64,000 nucleotides of DNA from Lachnospiraceae bacterium AC2029 (GTDB taxonomy: Bacteria; Bacillota; Clostridia; Lachnospirales; Lachnospiraceae): NCBI GenBank assembly GCA_000703065.1, contig JNLK01000001.1, positions 3,494,001 through 3,558,000 on the forward strand, written 5' to 3'. Below are positions 50,022 to 57,585 of the stretch, in pieces. The first letter of the stretch is position 1. Every line of letters starts with the position of its first letter. The notes below the pieces were generated by a model, which was not told the origin of the DNA, did not search any database, and saw nothing but the letters and a program-made list of their open reading frames with translations. A program made the position numbers and the translations under genes.

Positions 50022-51008
50022 ATGGATCCGATACTGATATATCAATTAATCTATTTATCTATGACGGCTGAGGGACGGGAGGAGAGACTGTTCGGCTCAG
50101 GCAGAGAGAAGGCCTTTGATGCCTTCCTCCAAAGTACACCGGGGGACCGCTTTCCGGAGTTGTGGTTTGAAATCCCGCTTCTGGGGGACCCCTGGTTTGA
50201 TCTGCATGTTCTCACTGCGGCGAAGGATCTGCCGAAAGACAGGATCCTTCCGCAGGAACGGTGTGCCGGGTATGCGGATACATTCCAATGGTTCAGTAAG
50301 CAGGCGCATGTAAGGCAGTTGGCGCTCAGCTGGGATCTGAATACCGGAAGGGAACCGGAAGCGGCAATTCAGCTCCTTCTCTCGGGGCCTGATCCGGAAG
50401 TGGCCTGCGGTTTTCTTGAAGCGGCAGGCCGACCACAGACCAGCCCGTCTTACCGTGCGTTTCTGGAGCGCCTTCCGAAGGAGTGGTTTGCCTGTTACCT
50501 GGGTGTCTTTCCCTCCCGCCCCGGTCATCATCTCCGTGTGGAGTGTATACCGGAAGCAGAACAGCAGAAGCGTTATGTGAAGGACATTTCTGTTCTGGGG
50601 AAACAGTTGTCCGGTTTGGGCCTCGGACAGACAGAGGAGTCCATTCTGCCGGTATGTCAAATGCTGGCTGATACGCCGTTTCAACTGGAGTATCAGTTTG
50701 ACCTGAATGAAAATGGAGAAGCGGGAAGAACCTTCGGCGCCAGTCTTCGTTTTTCTGTAGGCAGGGATACCGAGGGATGGCAGGCATACGGTGATCAACC
50801 TGCGACAGAAGAACTGATGACTAAACTTGAACAGATGGGCCTTGTCGATGACCGATGGAAGGAACTTGCGAAGGTTACTTTTGCCAGGAAGCTGAAACTG
50901 TCTGAAATGGAGTGCAGGTTCTTTGCTGCGCCTGCTTTTGTCAAGCTGCGTTGGAGAGATGGGAGGCTGCTGGATGCAAAAGCCTATATCATTGCGGGAA
51001 CACTGTGA
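50022..51008 (+). CDS. Uncharacterised protein A next to the RiPP locus (paralogue of the next gene)
   Basis: The 328-residue soluble protein is not recognised. Features visible: ELWFEIPLLGDPWFDLHVL at about 46-64, SWDLNTGRE at about 102, LPKEWFACYLGVFPSR near 150, a FQLEYQFDLNENGEAG strand pair near 225 and a closing FVKLRWRDGRLLDAKAYI. The same order of motifs occurs in the next gene, so they are an old tandem duplication. AGGAGG lies 14 bases before the ATG. It precedes gene B by 35 bases and converges on the first radical SAM gene. No signal peptide, membrane helix or metal motif is seen. Confidence 0.75.
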   Translation: MDPILIYQLIYLSMTAEGREERLFGSGREKAFDAFLQSTPGDRFPELWFEIPLLGDPWFDLHVLTAAKDLPKDRILPQERCAGYADTFQWFSKQAHVRQLALSWDLNTGREPEAAIQLLLSGPDPEVACGFLEAAGRPQTSPSYRAFLERLPKEWFACYLGVFPSRPGHHLRVECIPEAEQQKRYVKDISVLGKQLSGLGLGQTEESILPVCQMLADTPFQLEYQFDLNENGEAGRTFGASLRFSVGRDTEGWQAYGDQPATEELMTKLEQMGLVDDRWKELAKVTFARKLKLSEMECRFFAAPAFVKLRWRDGRLLDAKAYIIAGTL

Positions 51009-51043
51009 ACAGGGTTTTAAAGGGAAAGGAGCAGATCAGACGA

Positions 51044-52057
51044 ATGGTCATGTTGTCATGGGAGGGAGCGATGCAGCTCCTTCTTCTGCATTCATCTGCG
51101 GACGGAAGGGAGAAGGTACTGTTTGGAGAAGATTTCCCAGGTGTAAGTGATGTATTTCCCTCAATTTGCGTGGGAGATGTCTGTCCGGATGTGTATCTGG
51201 AGTTTCCTCTGATCGGAAAGCCTTTTCTGGATCTGACGGTCCTTTACAGCGAAAATTCCGGAAAGTTCCGGCTCGATGTGCCGGAGGCTGCGGGAACGGA
51301 AGGGATAAGGGACTGGTTTGCAGGTATTTCAAAGGATTATCATAAAATTAATTTCGGATATGAGCTGGATACGGGGCGAAGGGGTGCCCCGGCAGCGGTG
51401 CATTTCCAGCCGAGAGGTTATCTCGAATTGGTAGAACCATTTTGTAAGGTTATAGGGGAGGAAGAAAAGGGAAGGCTTTATCTTTCCACGGCTGCGAAAA
51501 TGCCTCCCGGTTGGAAACTGTCCTTCTTCGGGATGTTCAGGGGAAGGAGCGGATCGCCCCTTCGCGTCTGTGGATATCTGGCTGAAGGAGAAAGAGTGGC
51601 CATAGCTGCGGACATCGAAAGGGTCCGGAGTGTATTTCAAAAGATCGGCTTCCGGGCTTTTGATGAAAAGATGCTGCATCAGATTGCTCACATCCTTTCG
51701 GAAGCCGTGGAGGGAGCGGATTTTCAGTTTGATGTCCGGCCTGACGGATCCTTTGGGGAGACCTTCGCCATCGATCTCAAACTCCGAAACAGAAGACCCG
51801 GGGAAATGAAGGAATCCTTTAACAGCGGTGATCGGGCGCCGCTTCGACAGTTGCTTGAGGACTGGAAGATCATAGACGGACGTCTGGATGCTGCGCTGGG
51901 GATGACCTTTGCCAGAAACTATCCTGTGGAGAAGCCAGATGGGAGCAAGGGCAATCTCAGCATGCTCCTGATGCCGCAGTGGATCAAGGTTCGCTGGACC
52001 AGGGGCGAACTGCAGCCGGCGAAGCTGTACTGCCTGACGCGAGCGGATCTGCTTTAG
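51044..52057 (+). CDS. Uncharacterised protein B next to the RiPP locus (paralogue of the previous gene)
   Basis: From ATG 51044 (AAAGGAG 12 bases before) the protein has 337 residues. It shares with protein A: DGREKVLFGE near the start, DVYLEFPLIGKPFLDLTVL, a YELDTGRRG segment, MPPGWKLSFFGMFRGRSG with following LRV, DFQFDVRPDGSFGETFAI, and the end WIKVRWTRGELQPAKLY. Overall similarity is low, but motif order and spacing agree over the full length. Alternating strands and Arg/Lys-rich strand ends suggest a ligand- or peptide-binding barrel; this is only an impression. It ends at a strong bidirectional terminator. Confidence 0.75.
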   Translation: MVMLSWEGAMQLLLLHSSADGREKVLFGEDFPGVSDVFPSICVGDVCPDVYLEFPLIGKPFLDLTVLYSENSGKFRLDVPEAAGTEGIRDWFAGISKDYHKINFGYELDTGRRGAPAAVHFQPRGYLELVEPFCKVIGEEEKGRLYLSTAAKMPPGWKLSFFGMFRGRSGSPLRVCGYLAEGERVAIAADIERVRSVFQKIGFRAFDEKMLHQIAHILSEAVEGADFQFDVRPDGSFGETFAIDLKLRNRRPGEMKESFNSGDRAPLRQLLEDWKIIDGRLDAALGMTFARNYPVEKPDGSKGNLSMLLMPQWIKVRWTRGELQPAKLYCLTRADLL

Positions 52058-52114
52058 ATGCAGGCCTGCACATTGGGGAAAGAACGGGCTGAAACAGTAG
52101 AAGATAAAGAGAAG

Positions 52115-52146
52115 AGGGATGGTTCCGGTCATTCGGAACCATCCCT
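52115..52146. terminator. Bidirectional terminator between protein B and radical SAM 1
   Basis: AGGGATGGTTCCG-GTCATT-CGGAACCATCCCT is a perfect 13-bp stem. The stop codon of the radical SAM gene (52129-52131) lies in its loop. Confidence 0.7.
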
Positions 52147-53481
52147 TTGCTGTTGTTTATAGAGTTCTCTGATCTTCATTACATATTTTTCAGGGCTGTC
52201 CTTATAGGGGAGACACCGTTTCTTTCCGGAAAGCCGTGCCTGCGGGCATCCGCCTGCACATAAGGGAAGCCATACACAGTTCCTGCATTCTTCGTCATGG
52301 TTACGATCGGCAGTATTCATATACCCGGTAAGGAGGTCCGGTTTAGCGGCGGTACAGATGGGATTTTCCGGGAGCCAGGTTTTGACGTTCCCGAAGGCCA
52401 GTTGTTTTTTGTCGAGACATTCCCAGCATTTATAAAGATTCCCCTCCTCATCGATCCCCATGAACCATAGCCTTTGGGCACCGCAGTATAAGCCACTGGG
52501 AAATCGAAGGGAGACGAGTTCCAGGGAGAGCTCCACATCTGCGGCATCTTCCGAACAGAGAAGCTCCACCGGATCGGATCTTTCCCCGGATACGGGATTC
52601 CCGAGTACGATGGCCGGGGACAGGTGGATGTGATTTCCTGAGTCCTGCGCCAGAGTCCGGATGTATTCCCGGAGCGGTTCGGTTTCCTGTTTGTTTCCTT
52701 CATGAACATTATGGCGAAGGATGACATTGAAGGGAAATGAGCAGTGTCGGAGATTGTCCGTGATGCGGTCGAATGTGGCTCCGCCCCCCGCAAGACGCCT
52801 TGTTGCATCGTGGGTGGCTCCGAGCCCGTCCAGAGTGATCTGACAGGTATCCACATGACACCGTTCCAGCAGGTCCACCATGTCCTGATCCAGCAGGTAT
52901 CCGTTGGTGATGATCATGGAAGTATAGGTGACATTTAACTTCTCACAAAGGGATATGATCCGTTCTGACAGGACTTCGATCACATCCGGAGCCAGCAGCG
53001 GTTCGCCGCCGAACCAGGTGATCTTCAGGAACTCTGTGTGGGCTGTAGTAAGGAGGTGCTCGATGAAGCGGATCACATTTTCCTGGACTTCCGGAGTCAT
53101 TTTCCCGGAGTTGTGTTTTTCAAAACAATACGGACAGTCAAAATTGCAGGCCATAGTGGGGCATATAGTGATATAGGCATTTTGGTGATAAGCGGAGCCA
53201 AGCCTTCCCAGTGTTTCCAGAGCGGCGTATTCATCGAAATCTGCGATGACTCCTTTTTCGGCGAATCTCCCGATCATCGGATGTGTTTCGCTTAGTTCCT
53301 CCAGGACGCTGAGAAGATACATTTCCATGGGATTGAAGGCGTTATAGGTGCCTTTGAAAAGATTCACCACCGCAGTGTTCGGACTGTCGGGGATAGAAGC
53401 GTAGAGATTGTAGCGTGACAGATGCCAGCCGGCTTCGCCGGCCGTTTTACTTTGCTCGTTCTTCCTGTCTTCTTGATTCAT
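52129..53481 (-). CDS. Radical SAM/SPASM peptide maturase 1
   Basis: From ATG 53481 (AAAGGAG upstream; the longer frame from 53565 lacks one) the enzyme has 450 residues. An N-terminal peptide-binding-type region opens with WHLSRYNLYASIPDSPNTAV, the radical SAM cluster is Cys112-x3-Cys116-x2-Cys119, GGEPLLAP follows, and the C-terminal SPASM domain has GNLYKCWECLD, then CRNCVWLPLCAGGC and a final KKRC, enough cysteines for auxiliary 4Fe-4S clusters. Such enzymes cross-link or otherwise modify RiPP precursors (thioethers, C-C bonds, epimerisation). It is transcribed away from the precursor gene 250 bases off. It is clearly paralogous to maturase 2. Confidence 0.9.
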   Translation of the reverse strand: MNQEDRKNEQSKTAGEAGWHLSRYNLYASIPDSPNTAVVNLFKGTYNAFNPMEMYLLSVLEELSETHPMIGRFAEKGVIADFDEYAALETLGRLGSAYHQNAYITICPTMACNFDCPYCFEKHNSGKMTPEVQENVIRFIEHLLTTAHTEFLKITWFGGEPLLAPDVIEVLSERIISLCEKLNVTYTSMIITNGYLLDQDMVDLLERCHVDTCQITLDGLGATHDATRRLAGGGATFDRITDNLRHCSFPFNVILRHNVHEGNKQETEPLREYIRTLAQDSGNHIHLSPAIVLGNPVSGERSDPVELLCSEDAADVELSLELVSLRFPSGLYCGAQRLWFMGIDEEGNLYKCWECLDKKQLAFGNVKTWLPENPICTAAKPDLLTGYMNTADRNHDEECRNCVWLPLCAGGCPQARLSGKKRCLPYKDSPEKYVMKIRELYKQQQRDGSE

Positions 53482-53608
53482 GATGACTCCTTTCCTGGTC
53501 AGGATCATTTCTATGATACCCTTATTATGGGCACAAAGCAAGTGAGGATTTGTGACCGACATCAACAGACGGTTAAAAGAGGGAGGGATGATCAGGGCAG
53601 GTTTTGGA

Positions 53609-53676
53609 TTGACAATTGAACAGGTTGAATGGTAGGATAGGGGGGACAGGATCGTGTTCGGACAGACAGTTGTCTG
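53609..53676 (+). promoter_or_regulatory. Candidate promoter/operator for the RiPP precursor operon
   Basis: TTGACA (53609-53614) precedes a poor -10-like TAGGAT (53633-53638). A palindrome CAGACA-GT-TGTCTG (53663-53676) lies about 57 bases before the precursor ATG. It is the only clear dyad in the divergent gap and may bind the locus regulator, which is not encoded nearby. Confidence 0.4.
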
Positions 53677-53732
53677 AATGAAAAACGATACGAAAAACTA
53701 CATTGACAAACGACATTGATGGAGGAAAGAAA

Positions 53733-53951
53733 ATGGTAGATCCCAAGTACCTTAAAAACCTGACTGACGAGCAGAAAGAGAAACTGAAGAATTGCAGAGA
53801 CGTCAATGAAGTGATGGCACTGGTTGACGAGGAAGGCTATGAAATGGATGAAGAGCAGATGGCTGCTGTCAGCGGAGGCGGTTGGAGCTGCGAAATGCCC
53901 GAGTACTGCTGCGAGGAAGGCAGAGACATTAACGGCAGGGTTAAGAAGTAA
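53733..53951 (+). CDS. RiPP precursor peptide with Nif11-like leader
   Basis: From ATG 53733 (GGAGGAAAG 5 bases before) the peptide has 72 residues. The leader (1-48/50) has the Nif11-like pattern EKLKNCRDVNEVMALVDEEG, then DEEQMAAVSGGG, ending in the double-glycine site used by C39 peptidases. The core, about 22 residues, begins GWSCEMPEYCCEEGRD and contains Cys53, Cys59 and Cys60 with several acidic residues close behind each, and a lysine-rich end. Two radical SAM/SPASM genes and an NHLP exporter flank it. Cys-to-acidic-carbon thioethers (ranthipeptide style) are a plausible but unproved modification. Confidence 0.85.
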   Translation: MVDPKYLKNLTDEQKEKLKNCRDVNEVMALVDEEGYEMDEEQMAAVSGGGWSCEMPEYCCEEGRDINGRVKK

Positions 53952-53971
53952 GACTCCGTACAGTGTGTATT

Positions 53972-55297
53972 ATGGACAGAGAGAAAAATGACCGCACGGG
54001 ATGGCGCCCATCCCGGTACAATATGTTTGCCCAAATCCCAGGTTCGAACCGCGTGGCATGTACAAATGTGTTTAACGGGAGTTTTGCGGTGTATTCAAAA
54101 GAGGAACTCTACCTGCTTTCGGAGGTAGAGTCTCTTTGTATGGATCATCCGATCATAGAGCACTTTCGAAAAAGGGGGCTCATCGTAAATTTTGATGAAT
54201 TAAAAGCCCTTGATGCTATGGGACGCCTTTCTTCTGCATCCATTCCTTTTGTCAATCTGACGATCTGTCCTACGATGGAGTGTAATTTCCGCTGTCCGTA
54301 TTGTTATGTGAGCGAAGGGAAAGTGGAAGGGATCATGAGCTCCGGGGTACAGGATGATATTCTTGCTCTTGCGGAACGAATGGTAGATGCGTCACGTGCT
54401 AAGACTCTGGCGGTCCGCTGGTATGGCGGAGAGCCGCTGCTGGCTCCTTCGGTGATCGAGAATCTTTCAACACGTCTGATGAAGCTGGCGGAATCAAGAG
54501 GGATTGGGTATAAGGCGTGGATGTTTACCAATGGCTACCTTCTGACACAGGATATCGCCGATATGCTGGGCCGCTGCAAGGTTGAAAAGGTATATATCAC
54601 ACTGGATGGGATCGGATCCGTACATGACAGGACCAGGCCCCTGGCTGGAGGGGGATCCTCATTTGACAGGATCCTGAGGAACCTTCGTGAGCAAAGACTC
54701 CCCTTTCATGTCAATGTCAGACATAATCTGCATGACGGAAACAAGGATCAGGCAGAGAAATTGAAAAAACTGATCAGACAGATTGCAGAGGAAAGCAAAA
54801 ACGATCTTCAGTACTATGGAGCCGATGTCAGAGATTATTTCAGTGAGGTGAAAGACGTTCAGATGCTTTCGGCTGAGGACTACAGTGATCTGGTGAAGGA
54901 GCGCTATGGTGGACATATCAGTCGTTCCCATGGGATTCACTGTGATGCGAATACCATGTGGTCCGTCGGCGTAAATCCAAAAGGAAGACTCTTTAAGTGT
55001 TGGGAATTTCCAAATGATGAGCAGATGAGTTTTGGTTCGGCAGCAACATGGAAACCGGAGGATCCCATCGGAACCGCGGATCAGCCGGACGAATTTACAA
55101 AGTATTTTACGGATTTTCTGCCGCTTCAGGATCCCGAGTGCCGAGAGTGTAAATGGCTGCCTGTATGTCTGGGGCAGTGTGCGGTGCTTCGTTTTCGACA
55201 TGAGGGACACTGCCTCTTTTGGAAAGGAAAAGAAGAAGAGTATGTGATTGCCATATACAGGAGGATGCTCCGTGAAAGCAAGTTGAAGAATATTTGA
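53972..55297 (+). CDS. Radical SAM/SPASM peptide maturase 2
   Basis: The 441-residue enzyme begins 20 bases after the precursor stop, so it is its operon partner; no strong ribosome binding site is seen and coupling is likely (GTG 53963 is an alternative start). Order: N-terminal region WRPSRYNMFAQIPGSNRVAC, radical SAM cluster Cys104-x3-Cys108-x2-Cys111, WYGGEPLLAPS, LDGIGSVHDRTRPL, then SPASM with GRLFKCWEFPND and CRECKWLPVCLGQC and a final HEGHC. It shares the whole layout with maturase 1 but differs in the SPASM cysteines (KCWEF versus KCWECL), so the two may catalyse different steps. Confidence 0.9.
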   Translation: MDREKNDRTGWRPSRYNMFAQIPGSNRVACTNVFNGSFAVYSKEELYLLSEVESLCMDHPIIEHFRKRGLIVNFDELKALDAMGRLSSASIPFVNLTICPTMECNFRCPYCYVSEGKVEGIMSSGVQDDILALAERMVDASRAKTLAVRWYGGEPLLAPSVIENLSTRLMKLAESRGIGYKAWMFTNGYLLTQDIADMLGRCKVEKVYITLDGIGSVHDRTRPLAGGGSSFDRILRNLREQRLPFHVNVRHNLHDGNKDQAEKLKKLIRQIAEESKNDLQYYGADVRDYFSEVKDVQMLSAEDYSDLVKERYGGHISRSHGIHCDANTMWSVGVNPKGRLFKCWEFPNDEQMSFGSAATWKPEDPIGTADQPDEFTKYFTDFLPLQDPECRECKWLPVCLGQCAVLRFRHEGHCLFWKGKEEEYVIAIYRRMLRESKLKNI

Positions 55298-55313
55298 TAC
55301 AGTCTGCTTCGGA

Positions 55314-55377
55314 TATGACAGAGGGACAGGTACAGCGTCGCATGAAAATGTAACACTGTACCTGTCCCTCTGTCATA
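55314..55377. repeat. Perfect 22-bp inverted repeat between convergent genes
   Basis: Bases 55314-55335 (TATGACAGAGGGACAGGTAC and two more) pair perfectly with 55356-55377 around a 20-base loop. There is no T run. It may act as a transcription barrier between maturase 2 and the exporter, or it is a small mobile repeat. Confidence 0.7.
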
Positions 55378-55391
55378 ACTATGTTTTGTAA

Positions 55392-57581
55392 TCAGGCTTC
55401 TTCCGTCATCTGTCGTTTAACCAGCTCAGTGAAAAGGCCGCCCTTTGCATATAATTCGTCATAGGTGCCGTCTTCTGCAACCACACCGCGATCCAGAACG
55501 ATGATCCGGGAACAGTTCCGGATGGTGGAAAGGCGGTGGGCGATCACGATCCTGGTGCAGCTCATGGCATCGAGAGAGTCGGTAACAATCTTCTGGGTGA
55601 TATTATCCAGTGCACTGGTTGCCTCGTCAAACATGATGATCTTCGGCTTCGGAGCCAGGGCTCTCGCAATCAGAATACGCTGTTTCTGACCGCCGGAGAC
55701 GCCGCCGCTTCCCTCTGAGATCAGCGTGTGCATTCCCATGGGCATCTTCTGGATATCCGCGGCCATGCCTGCTCTTTCGGCAGCGTCCCAGGCTTCATCC
55801 ACGCTGAGCCAGGGGGCGGAAATGGTGATATTGTGGTAGAGATCTCCGGTAAAGAGCTTTCCGTCCTGAAGCACGGTACCGATATGCTGCCGGAGAGACT
55901 GCAGGTCCAGACTTCCAAGATCCATGCTGTCATAGTAGACCGCACCCTGCTGCGGCGTCTGGAAGCCAAGAAGAAGCTTCAGGAGCGTGGACTTCCCGCA
56001 TCCGGATTTCCCGACTATGGCCACATACTCGCCGGAATCGATATGGAGACTGATATTGTTTATGACCGAAGGACTGTCCGGTTCATACTGAAACAGAACG
56101 TTATCCAGATCGATCCTGCCGGTGAGTGAGGAGACGGTCTTCTTTCCGATGCTTTCTTCGGGCACCTCTTTCAGGATCGGTGCACCAAGCTTCAGAGTTG
56201 GTCTGATCATGGCGATGCTCGTTCCGGAAGCGCCAAGGGCGCTGATCCCGGCCATGGCCATGGCAAAGGCGCTGGAAAATGCTGCAAACTGCGCTACGCT
56301 GACGCCGTTATTATAGGCAATGATATAGATCCACAGGGTTCCCAGAAGATGGATCGCCGTGATGAGGGGGACACGCATCGTAAAGGGAAATCGGATCGCA
56401 TAGGTCGGAGCGGTTTTTTCCGTATAGCTTTCCAGCCATTTTGCATAGGCGCGTTTTTCGCTTCCGCTGATCTTGATCTTTTGGATACCGGAGATCAGAG
56501 CATAAACCAGACCGCTGTTATTTGCATTTCCGATCATCTGTGCAGTCAGATATTTCTTCTCCTGTATGATGGTGTAAGCGAAGAGGAGAAGCTCAGCGAT
56601 GTAAATGACCAAAACAGGTAATGCCAGACAATCTGCGATGGTGAGGATCTGGACGATGTAGATCAGCGAGATAAAGACCGTCAGAAATGTTCCGAAGATC
56701 AGTTCCACCAGATTGGGGGCGATGGAATAAAGCGCCATGGTGTTCTGCGCCAACTCGCCGGCGCTTTTGTTTGCAAAGAAGGTGGCCGGAAGCCGGAGCA
56801 GTCTTGCATAGACGGCGTTCTCGCAGAGGACATCCAGTCGGTTGCTGATCCGGGACAGGGCCGAGGATTTTACGATATTCAGAAGCCATGTCCCCACTGC
56901 CATTACGACCAGGAGATTTCCCAGTGGGATCAGAAGCATCTCATCTCCTGAGGGGATCAGATTCGAGAAAGCGTAACTCGTGGCAAAGGGTGTGATCATG
57001 CCGAACAGAGTGATGAACAGGATCGAACCGCAGAGGATCAGGATGTCGCTTGGCGAAAGCTGCTTAAAAACGAACCGGATGTAATCCCCACCGGTCATGG
57101 ATCGGTTGGGAAGAGGCTTATAGAAGCAGTAGGCCAGATGCTCGAACTGATCCTTATTCTTCTTTGTGACAGGTACTTTCTCGCCGGTTTCCCGGTCGAT
57201 ATAATAGTATCCGTGGAATTTACCCGGCAGAAGAGCGATCACATCCGTTGTGTCCTTGATCTGTGCAAGAAGCGGTCCGTCCCCGTCCTTCCACCAGCGG
57301 TCGGACAGCTCCACCAGACGTTTTGTGGCGCCGGAGGCCCGGAGAGCCAGCTCGATCTGCTCATTCATGGTCCGGCATTTCCGCATTTTCTCCGGTACCG
57401 GCACTTTCAGACAGAGACAGATTTCTTCAATCTGCCGGATATTCTCCATCTCGGCAGAATCCTCTGCATAGTACTGGCCGGTTTTTCCCCTTACCGCATC
57501 AGCAAGCTTTTTCTGATTTTTAACGGCGGCGTGTTCATCACCCGCCATTCTGTTTCGGATTTGTTCTTCAAATAAATTCAT
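55392..57581 (-). CDS. NHLP bacteriocin export ABC transporter, permease/ATPase subunit
   Basis: The 729-residue protein has an N-terminal domain of about 150 residues without a C39 peptidase, six membrane helices (about 170-440) and a nucleotide-binding domain: Walker A GKSGCGKST, signature SEGSGGVSGGQKQR, Walker B IIMFDEATSAL, H-loop IVIAHRL. It fits the second ABC subunit of the NHLM/NHLP peptide export system. It begins 4 bases after the C39-ABC gene, so the two subunits are made together and probably form a heterodimer. Confidence 0.9.
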   Translation of the reverse strand: MNLFEEQIRNRMAGDEHAAVKNQKKLADAVRGKTGQYYAEDSAEMENIRQIEEICLCLKVPVPEKMRKCRTMNEQIELALRASGATKRLVELSDRWWKDGDGPLLAQIKDTTDVIALLPGKFHGYYYIDRETGEKVPVTKKNKDQFEHLAYCFYKPLPNRSMTGGDYIRFVFKQLSPSDILILCGSILFITLFGMITPFATSYAFSNLIPSGDEMLLIPLGNLLVVMAVGTWLLNIVKSSALSRISNRLDVLCENAVYARLLRLPATFFANKSAGELAQNTMALYSIAPNLVELIFGTFLTVFISLIYIVQILTIADCLALPVLVIYIAELLLFAYTIIQEKKYLTAQMIGNANNSGLVYALISGIQKIKISGSEKRAYAKWLESYTEKTAPTYAIRFPFTMRVPLITAIHLLGTLWIYIIAYNNGVSVAQFAAFSSAFAMAMAGISALGASGTSIAMIRPTLKLGAPILKEVPEESIGKKTVSSLTGRIDLDNVLFQYEPDSPSVINNISLHIDSGEYVAIVGKSGCGKSTLLKLLLGFQTPQQGAVYYDSMDLGSLDLQSLRQHIGTVLQDGKLFTGDLYHNITISAPWLSVDEAWDAAERAGMAADIQKMPMGMHTLISEGSGGVSGGQKQRILIARALAPKPKIIMFDEATSALDNITQKIVTDSLDAMSCTRIVIAHRLSTIRNCSRIIVLDRGVVAEDGTYDELYAKGGLFTELVKRQMTEEA

Positions 57582-57585
57582 AGCT

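Noticed and set aside
50097-50798. A 233-codon minus-strand frame opposite protein A
   Set aside because: It is antisense to a coding frame with a paralogue next door that shares protein motifs; the minus frame shows no such conservation.
51329-52132. A 267-codon minus-strand frame opposite protein B
   Set aside because: It has no recognisable protein pattern, and motif sharing between A and B supports the plus strand.
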